64,000 nt of DNA, taken from positions 1-64,000 of the forward strand of contig JAEWET010000029.1 of assembly GCA_023389195.1 (NCBI GenBank). The letters run 5' to 3'. This stretch comes from Aliihoeflea sp023389195 (GTDB taxonomy: Bacteria; Pseudomonadota; Alphaproteobacteria; Rhizobiales; Rhizobiaceae). Position 1 is the stretch's first letter. Every line of letters starts with the position of its first letter. This document shows positions 32,933-40,565 of the stretch, in pieces. The translations under genes and the position numbers were made by a program. Below the pieces are notes generated by a model that was given only the letters and a program-made list of their open reading frames with translations, did no database searches and was not told where the DNA came from.

Positions 32933-33496
32933 ATGGACGAGACGTTCACCGTGTCGATCGAGGCCGACACGGCGCCCTTTGCCGCGGCGCTGTCGAACCT
33001 CGAAAAACTGTCGTCGCGCTTCGGCGACCAGCTTGGCGGGGCGCTGCGGGCGGCGACCGTCAGCGGACGGTCGCTCGACGACATCTTGCGCCGCATCGGC
33101 CTGAACCTGGCCGGCATGGCGCTGAGCCAGGGGCTGAAGCCGCTGAGCGGACTGGCGTCGAGCGCGTTGAGTGGGCTGCTCGGCGGGATCGTGCCGTTCG
33201 CCAAGGGCGGCGTGCCGGGCTCGATCACGCCGTTCGCGCAAGGGGGCGTCGTATCGGGCCCGACGCTGTTTCCGATGGCGCGCGGGGCAGGGATGATGGG
33301 CGAGGCGGGCGCGGAGGCGATCCTGCCGCTGCAGCGCTCCGCTGATGGGCGGCTCGGCGTAGCGGCGAGCGGCGGCGGTGGCGTCAACGTCGTCTTCAAC
33401 GTGACGGCGGCGGACGCGAATTCCTTCCGCAAATCCGAGGCGCAGATCACCGGCTTGCTGGCGCGGGCGGTCTCGCGCGGCACACGAACCCTTTAG
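32933..33496 (+). CDS. GTA tail tape measure protein (g11)
   Basis: A 187-residue, very short tape measure. After an N-terminal helical segment (FTVSIEADTAPFAAALSNLEKL) and the RRIGLNLAGMALSQGLKPL region come Gly-rich repeats (PFAKGGVPG, PFAQGGVVSG) and the conserved MGEAGAEAILPL motif. Phage tape measures are usually many hundreds of residues; this length fits the short-tailed GTA particle. AAGGAG sits 13 bases after the g10.1 TTG-gene stop region. Confidence 0.9.
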   Translation: MDETFTVSIEADTAPFAAALSNLEKLSSRFGDQLGGALRAATVSGRSLDDILRRIGLNLAGMALSQGLKPLSGLASSALSGLLGGIVPFAKGGVPGSITPFAQGGVVSGPTLFPMARGAGMMGEAGAEAILPLQRSADGRLGVAASGGGGVNVVFNVTAADANSFRKSEAQITGLLARAVSRGTRTL

Positions 33497-33501
33497 AGGC
33501 A

Positions 33502-34137
33502 ATGATGGACGCATTTCACGATGAGCGGTTTCCGACCGCGATCTCATTCGGCGCGACCGGCGGCCTGGAACGGCGCGTCGAGATCGTCACCATGACGTCG
33601 GGCGAAGAACGGCGCAATTTGCGCCAGAGCCGCTCGCGACGGCGCTTCGACGCCGGCACCGGGCTGCGCGCACTGGACGATCTGGGCGAGATCGTCGCCT
33701 TCTTCGAAGCGCGGCGCGGGGCGCTGCATGCGTTCCGCTTCCGCGACGCTTTCGACCACAAATCCAGTGGGTTGGGTGACGAACCCGAATCGATGGACCA
33801 GGAGATCGGGATCGGCGACGGCGAGACCGCCGCGTTCCAACTCGCCAAGAGGTATGGCAGCGGGGCCGAGGCGTATCAGCGTGAGATCACGCTGCCGGTT
33901 GAAGGATCGGTGCAGGTGGCCGTGGACGGGTTCGCGCTTGGCGCGAGCGCGTTCACCGTCGACACGCTGACGGGGGTCGTAACGCTCGATGCAGCGCCGG
34001 CGGAGGGCAGCCTGGTGACGGCCGGGTTCCTGTTCGACATCGCCGCGCGCTTCGACACGGACCGGCTGGAGATCAGCCTGTCATCGTTCAAGGCGGGGCA
34101 GATCCCGTCGATCCCGATTGTCGAGGTGTTCGCATGA
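33502..34137 (+). CDS. GTA distal tail protein (g12, DUF2460)
   Basis: A 211-residue DUF2460 protein that forms the ring at the tail tip. Family blocks: FHDERFPTAISFGATGG, RRNLRQSRSRRRFDAG, RGALHAFRFRDAFDHKS, QEIGIGDGETAAFQL and VDTLTGVVTLDAAP. ATG 33502 and 33505 are both possible after AGAGGCA. Its stop overlaps g13 (ATGA at 34134). Confidence 0.92.
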   Translation: MMDAFHDERFPTAISFGATGGLERRVEIVTMTSGEERRNLRQSRSRRRFDAGTGLRALDDLGEIVAFFEARRGALHAFRFRDAFDHKSSGLGDEPESMDQEIGIGDGETAAFQLAKRYGSGAEAYQREITLPVEGSVQVAVDGFALGASAFTVDTLTGVVTLDAAPAEGSLVTAGFLFDIAARFDTDRLEISLSSFKAGQIPSIPIVEVFA

Positions 34138-34964
34138 GCGATCTGGCGACGACGCTGTGCTTTTGCTGGCGGGTGACGAAGACGGATGGCACGGCGCTCG
34201 GATTTACCGATCACGACCGGGATCTGGTTTTCGACGGCTCCAGCTTCGAACCGCAGTCAGGCTTCTCGCAGAGCGAGGCGCAGTCCTCGCTGGGGCTGGC
34301 GGTCGATACGGCCGAGATCGAGGGCGCGCTGTCGTCGACGCGGCTTTCGGAGGCGGAGATCGATGCGGGGCTGTTCGACGGTGCGAAGGTCGAGACGTTC
34401 CGTGTCGACTGGAACGCGCCGGACGGGGCCGAACTGATCCGCGTATCGGCCATCGGCAAGATCATTCGGCGCGACGGGGCTTTGGTGGCCGAACTCGAAA
34501 GCCTGGTACGCAATCTCGATCGGCCGGCGGGGCGATATTTGCGGCGAAGCTGCGATGCGGAGCTTGGTGATGCAAGGTGCGGGGTCGCGATGGCGGGGTT
34601 CGGGGCTGCAGGGATTGTCGTCGCGCGAGCGGGAACGGGGATCTATGTTGTCTCGGGGCTCGACGCCTTTGGGGATGGCTGGTTCGGCGGCGGGAGACTG
34701 ACAAGCGAGGGTCAGTCCTATCGCGTGACAGCGCATCGGCGGGGGGCGGAGGGCGTTCTGGTGACGCTGGATGGCGGGGATGACCTTGCACTGGGAGCCG
34801 CGTTCGCGATCACGGCGGGCTGCGACAAATCGTTTTCGACCTGTCGAGACAAGTTCGCCAACACGCTGAACTTTCGTGGGTTTCCGCACCTGCCCGGCAA
34901 TGACGTCGCCTATGGCTATGTGAGCGAGGATGGGGTGTTCGACGGCGGGGCGATCGTTCCATGA
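34134..34964 (+). CDS. GTA tail hub protein (g13, DUF2163)
   Basis: A 276-residue baseplate hub subunit. Family blocks: WRVTKTDGTALGFTDHDRDL, RRSCDAELGDARCGV and CDKSFSTCRDKFANTLNFRG. Four cysteines at 140, 149, 230 and 237 match the pattern expected of the iron-sulfur ligands in lambda gpL-like tail proteins; that a cluster binds here is inference. ATGA overlaps join it to g12 and g14. Confidence 0.9.
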   Translation: MSDLATTLCFCWRVTKTDGTALGFTDHDRDLVFDGSSFEPQSGFSQSEAQSSLGLAVDTAEIEGALSSTRLSEAEIDAGLFDGAKVETFRVDWNAPDGAELIRVSAIGKIIRRDGALVAELESLVRNLDRPAGRYLRRSCDAELGDARCGVAMAGFGAAGIVVARAGTGIYVVSGLDAFGDGWFGGGRLTSEGQSYRVTAHRRGAEGVLVTLDGGDDLALGAAFAITAGCDKSFSTCRDKFANTLNFRGFPHLPGNDVAYGYVSEDGVFDGGAIVP

Positions 34965-35383
34965 GGCGCGCGGAGGTGTTGCACGAAGCGCGGCGCTGGA
35001 TCGGGACGCCCTATCGGCATCAGGGATCGCGGCTGGGCGTCGGATGCGACTGTTTGGGCCTGCTGCGCGGCATCTGGCGCGGCCTCTATGGCTGCGAGCC
35101 GGAACCGATGCCGGCCTATTCGCGCGACTGGGCCGAGGCGCGGACGGATGAGCCGCTGCTGGAGGCTGCGCGGCGGCATATGGTCGAAATCGCGCCGGGC
35201 GAGGCTATGCCGGGCGACGTTCTTGCCTTTCGCTGGCGTCGGCATCTGCCGGCCAAGCACCTCGCCGTTCTCGCCGACGCCGAGACGATCATCCACGCCT
35301 ATGAAGGCCACGCGGTGGCGGTTTCGCCGCTCGTGCCGGCATGGCGGTCGCGCATCGCGGCGGCGTTTCGATTTCCAGACTGA
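34961..35383 (+). CDS. GTA NlpC/P60 cell-wall peptidase (g14)
   Basis: A 140-residue tail peptidase, presumably cutting peptidoglycan stem peptides to let DNA into the recipient periplasm. The papain-like triad is Cys31 (GCDCLGLLRG), His100 (AKHLAVL) and probably His112 (IHAYEG). The WIGTPYRHQG opening and PGDVLAFRW block are typical. Start overlaps g13; the megatron gene begins 12 bases after the stop. Confidence 0.93.
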   Translation: MRRAEVLHEARRWIGTPYRHQGSRLGVGCDCLGLLRGIWRGLYGCEPEPMPAYSRDWAEARTDEPLLEAARRHMVEIAPGEAMPGDVLAFRWRRHLPAKHLAVLADAETIIHAYEGHAVAVSPLVPAWRSRIAAAFRFPD

Positions 35384-35395
35384 CCGGGGAACTTT

Positions 35396-35497
35396 ATGGC
35401 GACAATCGTTCTGCAGGCGGCCGGGTCGTTTCTCGGCGGCTATCTCGGCACGTTCGGTGCGGCGATCGGCTCGGCGGCGGGTGCGATCGGCGGCTAA
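35396..35497 (+). pseudogene. Severed 5' end of GTA megatron gene g15 (in-frame TAA at codon 34)
   Basis: ATG 35396, behind CGGGGA, starts the normal N-terminus of the GTA host-specificity/megatron protein: a Gly/Ala-rich MATIVLQAAGSFLGG stretch. Codon 34 (35495-35497) is TAA where a tyrosine (TAC/TAT) would be one base away (context AIGG-stop-LVDRALING). The same frame then continues without another stop to 39250. Either a genuine nonsense mutation or a base-call error explains it; nothing else in the gene looks decayed. Confidence 0.8.
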
Positions 35498-35557
35498 CTC
35501 GTCGACCGCGCGCTGATCAACGGCTCGCAGCGCATCGAGGGGCCGCGGCTGTCGGGC

Positions 35558-38500
35558 ATGCGGCCGTTCCAGGCGGAAGAGGGCGTGCCGCTGGCGCAGG
35601 CCTTCGGCACGGCGCGGATCGCCGGCAACCTGATCTGGGCGACGCGTTTCGAGGAAGAGAGCCGGACCGAGCGGCAGGGCGGCAAGGGCGGGCCGAAGAC
35701 GACGACCTACAGCTATTTCGCCAATGCGGCCTTCGCGCTGTGCGAGGGCGAGATTGCGAGCGTGCGGCGGATCTGGGCGGATGGGCGCGAGATCGACCGC
35801 GAGCGCTTCGACATCCGTGTCTATCGAGGCGGCGAGGACCAGCAGCCCGACCCGTTGATCGCGGCGAAGCAGGGCGATGCGCCGGCCTATCGCGGCGTCG
35901 CCTATGTCGTCTTCGACCGGTTTCCACTGACCGATTTCGGCAACCGCCTGCCGCAATTCCAGTTCGAGGTGGTGCGGCCGGTCGGGGGCTACCAGAATGA
36001 CGTGCGCGCGGTGGCGCTGATCCCCGGCTCGACCGAATACGGCCTGTCGCCGGCCGAGGTGACGCGGGCGCGGCCGGGCGGCGAAACGGAGGCGGTGAAC
36101 CGGCATGTGCTTCACGCCGGCACTGACATCGAGGCTTCGCTTGACGAGCTGCAGGCGGTGTTTCCGAACCTGAAGCATGTGGCGCTGGTCGTCACCTGGT
36201 TCGGCGACGATCTGCGCGCAGGGACATGCCGCGTGCGGCCGGGCGTGACGCAGGGCAGTCCGGACGGGTTTTCGCAGGACTGGTCGGTATCGGGCGTGGC
36301 GCGTGCGGCGGCCTATGTCGTCTCGCAGATCGACGACGCGGCTGCCTATGGAGGGACGCCGAGCGACCGGTCGGTGATCGACGTGATCGCCGAGATCAAC
36401 CGACGCGGGCTGAAGGTGACGCTCTATCCATTCATCATGATGGACGTGCCGGCCGGCAATGCCTTGCCGGACCCTTATGGCGGAGCGGCGCAGGCGGTCT
36501 ATCCCTGGCGGGGGCGGATCACGGCGATGCCGGCGCCGGGGCAAGCGGGGAGCCCGGACAAGACGAATGCGATGCAGGGCATCGTCGCGGATTTCGCGGG
36601 TGAGGTGGAGCCGGCGGATGTCGTGGTGGCGGGTGAGGGTGTCGCGTGCCTGCGGCCCGACGACTGGGGCTATCGCCGGCTGGTGCTGCATTATGCGCGT
36701 CTGGCGGCGCTGGCGGGCGGCGTCGACGCCTTCCTGCTCGGCTCGGAACTGCGTGGGCTGACGACGCTGCGCGACGGCTCGAACGGGTTTCCGTTCGTCG
36801 AGGTGCTGTGCGAACTGGCGGGCGAGGTGGCGGCGATGCTGCCGCAGGCGCGCATCAGCTATGGCGCGGACTGGTCGGAATATTTTGGCCACCAGCCGGC
36901 GGATGGTTCGGGCGACGTGTTCTTTCACCTCGATCCGCTCTGGGCGCATCCGGCGGTGTCGGCGGTCGGTATCGACAATTACATGCCGCTGTCGGATTGG
37001 CGGGACGGCGACGAGGCGGGCGGCAATCCGGACGGGTTCTCGTCGGCCAATGATCGCGACGGCCTGCTCGAAGGTGTCTTCCGCGGTGAGGGTCATGATT
37101 TCTTCTACGCCTCGCAGGAGGACCGGGTCGCGCTGCAGCGTATGCCAATCAGCGATGGGGCGTACGGCAAGGATTGGGTGTTTCGCTACAAGGACATCAA
37201 ATCCTGGTGGGAGAACCTGCATTTCAACCGGCTGGGCGGCGTCGAACTGTCTGAGCCGACGGCATGGGTGCCAGCCTCGAAGCCGGTCTGGATGACGGAA
37301 ATCGGCTGTCCCGCGATCGACAAGGGGCCGAACCAGCCGAATGTCTTTCCCGACCCGAAGAGTTCCGAGAACGCTGCGCCGCATTTCTCGAACGGCGCAA
37401 GAAGCGATGTTGCGCAGGCGCGCTGTCTCGAGGCGCAGCACGCGGCCTGGCAGCCGGGGCATTCGAGATTCGACGGCGCGCGCAACCCGGTGGCGGCGCT
37501 GGAAGGTGGGCGAATGGTCGATCCCGACCGGCTCTATGTCTGGGCCTGGGACGCGCGGCCGTTTCCGGCATTTCCGACGCTGGGAGGTGTCTGGGCCGAC
37601 GGCGCGAACTGGTTTCTCGGCCACTGGCTGAACGGCCGGGCGAGCGGCGTCGACGTTGCATCGCTCATCGAGACGATCATGACGCGACACGGCCTGCCGC
37701 TGCCGGACGTGCGGGATGTGCACCAGACGATCGCGGGCTATGTCGTCGATGAGCCGGGCACGGCGCGCGCGGCGCTGCAGTCGCTGGTCGAACTCTTCGG
37801 CCTCGGTGTCATCGAGAGCGGCGGGACGATCACCTTCCGCGATCCCGAGATCGTGGGTGAAGTCGTCGATCTGGTGGAACTCGTCGACGATGGCGGCGTG
37901 GTGATCGAGACGACGAGCGAGGCGCAGACGCAAGTCGCGAGCGAAGTCGAACTCGCCTATTGCGATCCATTCCGCGAGTATCAGGCGGCGCAAGCACGCG
38001 CAGCCAAATTCGAGCCCGGCGCCGACAGCAGGGCGCGGCTCGGCTTTCCCGGAATGCTGGAGGAAGGGCAGGCGGCCGCGCTTGCCAAGCGCTGGCTCGA
38101 CCGGCATCGGGCGGGTCGCGAGACGATCAGCTTTGCAACGGCGCCGGCGGCACTGTCGACAGGACAGGCCGTGCGTCTCTCGGAGCGGCGTGGCGACAGG
38201 GTCTATCGTGTCGAGACGATCGAGGAAGGGCTGACGGCGCGGGTTGTCGCCAGACGGATCGGCTTGCGGAGCGCGACCGGCTGGCTGGGTATCCAGCCGC
38301 CGGTCCATACGCCGCCGAAGCTGCAGGGGCCGCCGGAGGCGATCTGGCTCGACCTGCCGATGGGACCAAATGCGGAGGCGGCCGAAACACGTCTGCGGAT
38401 CGCGGCCGTAGCGCGGCCGTGGCGAAGCCATCTCGTCTTCGCTTCGCCCGACCAAGCGGGCTTCGACCTGCGCGCGCAGGTAGACAGGCCGGCGACGATG

Positions 38501-39250
38501 GGCCGGCTGGAGGAGCCTGCGCAGCCTGGCAGAAGCGGCGTGATCGACCGCGTGACGCGCATGCGCCTCAGGCTGCATGGTGGTTCGCTGCAATCGGTGG
38601 CGATTGCGGACATGCTCAATGGCGCCAACGCCGCGGCGATCGAAACCGCCATCGGTTGGGAAGTTCTCCAGTTCGCCGGTGCAGAGGAAATCGCGCCGGG
38701 ACTGTGGGAGGTCGGGGATCTGTTGCGTGGGCAACTCGGGACCGAGGATGCGCTGGCATCCGGTGCCCCGGCAGGCGCGCGGTTCGTACTTCTCGACCGT
38801 GCGGTCGTGGCGACGGGTTTGCAGTCGAGCGAGATCGGACGCGAACTCAACTGGCGATGCGCGCCCGCCGGATACGATTTGTCCGACCGCTACGCGACCG
38901 GCGCGGTCGTCAGCGGCGGAATGCGGGCGCTGGTGCCGCTTTCACCCTGCCATTTGCGCTGCAAGCGGGCGGGCGAGGTGGTGACATTCGCCTGGACGCG
39001 GCGCGGGCGGATCGATGCCGATAGCTGGCTGGCTGCGGACATCCCGCTTGGCGAGGCCGAAGAACGCTATCTGGCGACGCTTCTGGACGGAAGCGAGATC
39101 GTCGGCGAGGCCGAGACGGTGCTGCCGCGCTGGCCGGTCGATGCGTCACTGGTCGAGGGGCGCTCCCACCTTCGGCTGCGCGTCAGCCAGATCAGTCTTG
39201 CGGCCGGTCCCGGCATCGCAGCCACGCGCGATTTTCACTTCAACACGTAG
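35558..39250 (+). CDS. GTA megatron / host-specificity protein (g15), open part
   Basis: A 1,230-residue open frame from ATG 35558; with the codons before it, back to 35396, the full gene has 1,284. It forms the baseplate spike that contacts the recipient. Blocks: IWATRFEEESRTERQGGKGG, a TIM-barrel-like GTA_TIM domain (about 370-720, LRGLTTLRDGSNGFPFVEVL; WAWDARPFPAFP), then phage tail-like domain 3 (HTPPKLQGPPEAIWLD region). The region between the TAA at 35495 and ATG 35558 encodes family sequence (LVDRALINGSQRIEGPRLSG), so the ATG is only the first possible restart; it has no good ribosome site. If the stop is real, little or no functional megatron would be made. Confidence 0.85.
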   Translation: MRPFQAEEGVPLAQAFGTARIAGNLIWATRFEEESRTERQGGKGGPKTTTYSYFANAAFALCEGEIASVRRIWADGREIDRERFDIRVYRGGEDQQPDPLIAAKQGDAPAYRGVAYVVFDRFPLTDFGNRLPQFQFEVVRPVGGYQNDVRAVALIPGSTEYGLSPAEVTRARPGGETEAVNRHVLHAGTDIEASLDELQAVFPNLKHVALVVTWFGDDLRAGTCRVRPGVTQGSPDGFSQDWSVSGVARAAAYVVSQIDDAAAYGGTPSDRSVIDVIAEINRRGLKVTLYPFIMMDVPAGNALPDPYGGAAQAVYPWRGRITAMPAPGQAGSPDKTNAMQGIVADFAGEVEPADVVVAGEGVACLRPDDWGYRRLVLHYARLAALAGGVDAFLLGSELRGLTTLRDGSNGFPFVEVLCELAGEVAAMLPQARISYGADWSEYFGHQPADGSGDVFFHLDPLWAHPAVSAVGIDNYMPLSDWRDGDEAGGNPDGFSSANDRDGLLEGVFRGEGHDFFYASQEDRVALQRMPISDGAYGKDWVFRYKDIKSWWENLHFNRLGGVELSEPTAWVPASKPVWMTEIGCPAIDKGPNQPNVFPDPKSSENAAPHFSNGARSDVAQARCLEAQHAAWQPGHSRFDGARNPVAALEGGRMVDPDRLYVWAWDARPFPAFPTLGGVWADGANWFLGHWLNGRASGVDVASLIETIMTRHGLPLPDVRDVHQTIAGYVVDEPGTARAALQSLVELFGLGVIESGGTITFRDPEIVGEVVDLVELVDDGGVVIETTSEAQTQVASEVELAYCDPFREYQAAQARAAKFEPGADSRARLGFPGMLEEGQAAALAKRWLDRHRAGRETISFATAPAALSTGQAVRLSERRGDRVYRVETIEEGLTARVVARRIGLRSATGWLGIQPPVHTPPKLQGPPEAIWLDLPMGPNAEAAETRLRIAAVARPWRSHLVFASPDQAGFDLRAQVDRPATMGRLEEPAQPGRSGVIDRVTRMRLRLHGGSLQSVAIADMLNGANAAAIETAIGWEVLQFAGAEEIAPGLWEVGDLLRGQLGTEDALASGAPAGARFVLLDRAVVATGLQSSEIGRELNWRCAPAGYDLSDRYATGAVVSGGMRALVPLSPCHLRCKRAGEVVTFAWTRRGRIDADSWLAADIPLGEAEERYLATLLDGSEIVGEAETVLPRWPVDASLVEGRSHLRLRVSQISLAAGPGIAATRDFHFNT

Positions 39251-39262
39251 AGGATGGAAAAG

Positions 39263-39469
39263 ATGGACTTCGATAAACCCTGGTACTCTTCGCGCACGAT
39301 CTGGGCCTCGATCATCACCGTGGCGAGCGCCGGTGCGGCAGCCCTTGGCGTGCCGGTCGATGCGGTCGACAGCGCCGCGCTTACCGACACGGTCCTGCAG
39401 GCGGTTGCAGCGATCTCGGGACTGGTCGCCATCTTCGGCAGGCTTGCGGCGACAACCCGCATCAGATGA
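39263..39469 (+). CDS. Small membrane protein, holin-like
   Basis: A 68-residue protein starting MDFDKPWYSSRTIWASII, with two hydrophobic segments (about 12-30 and 47-62) separated by a short acidic loop (VDAVDSAALTD) and a basic C-terminus. This resembles small phage holins and is similar to proteins seen before phage lysis genes. ATG 39263 has GAGGA about 8 bases upstream; ATG 39254 is in frame but lies directly on it. It follows g15 by 12 bases, so it would be co-transcribed with the GTA. A role in particle release is inference. Confidence 0.55.
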   Translation: MDFDKPWYSSRTIWASIITVASAGAAALGVPVDAVDSAALTDTVLQAVAAISGLVAIFGRLAATTRIR

Positions 39470-39489
39470 CCTGAAACCTAGGGCCGCGT

Positions 39490-39506
39490 TGTTCATTTGA
39501 TGTTCA
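39490..39506 (+). promoter_or_regulatory. Tandem TGTTCA repeat before feuN (possible FeuP box)
   Basis: TGTTCA occurs at 39490-39495 and 39501-39506, an 11-base period typical of OmpR-family response regulator sites, followed by a possible -10 TGTAAT (39514-39519). It lies 26 bases before the feuN start, so FeuP autoregulation is a reasonable guess. Confidence 0.45.
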
Positions 39507-39531
39507 GCCCGTCTGTAATAGAACGTCACAC

Positions 39532-39828
39532 ATGAAGAACATTCGCTTCCCGACCCTGGCATTGGCAGCATCGATGGTGCTTGGCGCAGTCTTGCCGGCA
39601 TCCGCGCTGCCGATGTCGTCCGCCGCCCCTGCGACGCCGCAGCGCATTCTGCTCGTCCAGGGCGATTGCTACGCGGTCGGCCAGCAGATCGCGGCCGAAA
39701 ACGGCGGAACGCTCGCCAAGGCGACGCCCGAGGACCGCGGCGGCCAGCAGGTGTGCGTGATCGTGGTGCTGGTGCCCGGTCAGGATGGACAGCGGCCCCG
39801 TCGTGCCGAATTTGTCGTGCCGATGTAG
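39532..39828 (+). CDS. feuN: FeuN-like periplasmic modulator of FeuPQ
   Basis: A 98-residue exported protein: signal peptide (residues 1-25, cleavage near PASALP), then a small mature domain with QRILLVQGDCYAVGQQIAAENGG and GGQQVCVIVVLVPGQDG; Cys46 and Cys75 could pair. In Sinorhizobium meliloti the small periplasmic FeuN is encoded upstream of feuP and restrains the FeuQ sensor. Position, size and export support the call; the fold is PepSY-like. feuP begins 49 bases downstream. Confidence 0.75.
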   Translation: MKNIRFPTLALAASMVLGAVLPASALPMSSAAPATPQRILLVQGDCYAVGQQIAAENGGTLAKATPEDRGGQQVCVIVVLVPGQDGQRPRRAEFVVPM

Positions 39829-39877
39829 TCTGCGGCTGCGATTCGTCAAAAATCGGACCAAGGGACGGGACTGAACC

Positions 39878-40543
39878 ATGCGCATTCTGGTCGTCGAGGA
39901 CGATAAGGACCTCAACCGGCAGGTCAGCGACGCGCTGGTCGACGCCGGCTATGTGGTCGACCGTGCATTCGACGGCGAGGAGGGACATTTCCTCGGCGAT
40001 ACCGAACCTTATGACGCGGTCATCCTCGATATCGGCCTGCCGCAGATGGACGGAATTTCGGTCGTCGAGCGCTGGCGTCGCGATGGGCGCAAGATGCCCG
40101 TCCTGATGCTGACGGCGCGCGACCGCTGGAGCGACAAGGTGGCCGGCATCGATGCCGGCGCCGACGACTACGTCGCAAAGCCTTTTCATATCGAGGAAGT
40201 CCTGGCGCGATTGCGCGCGCTCATTCGCCGTGCGGCAGGGCACGCCTCGTCGGAAATCTCGTGCGGACCGCTGCGCCTCGATACCAAGTCGTCAAAGGCC
40301 GATCTCGGCGGCGTGCCGCTGCGGCTGACCTCGCACGAGTTCCGGCTGCTCGCCTATCTCATGCACCATATGGGCGACGTCGTCTCGCGCACCGAACTGG
40401 TCGAGCATCTCTACGACCAGGATTTCGATCGCGACTCCAATACGATCGAAGTGTTCGTCGGCCGCCTCAGAAAGAAGCTCGGCGTCGACATGATCGAGAC
40501 GGTTCGCGGGATGGGCTACCGCATGCGCGAGCCTGCGCCATGA
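39878..40543 (+). CDS. feuP: Response regulator FeuP (OmpR family)
   Basis: A 221-residue two-component regulator: receiver domain with the acidic pocket near 8-9 (VVEDD), phospho-acceptor Asp51 (VILDIGLPQMDG) and Lys101 (VAKPF), and a winged-helix domain from about 127 ending RGMGYRMREP. In S. meliloti FeuPQ controls osmoadaptation genes, including export of cyclic beta-glucans. Co-oriented with feuN and feuQ (22 bases to feuQ). Confidence 0.88.
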   Translation: MRILVVEDDKDLNRQVSDALVDAGYVVDRAFDGEEGHFLGDTEPYDAVILDIGLPQMDGISVVERWRRDGRKMPVLMLTARDRWSDKVAGIDAGADDYVAKPFHIEEVLARLRALIRRAAGHASSEISCGPLRLDTKSSKADLGGVPLRLTSHEFRLLAYLMHHMGDVVSRTELVEHLYDQDFDRDSNTIEVFVGRLRKKLGVDMIETVRGMGYRMREPAP

Positions 40544-40565
40544 GGCGTTGCGGATTTCTGCGCCC

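Noticed and set aside
34916..38734. Very long open frame (1,272 codons) antisense to the GTA megatron gene
   Set aside because: Composition is Arg/His/Pro-rich with no domain signature; it is the usual mirror of a GC-rich coding strand.
25265..39469. Active prophage
   Set aside because: No integrase, repressor, replication or attachment site; gene order and the 187-residue tape measure match a GTA structural cluster.
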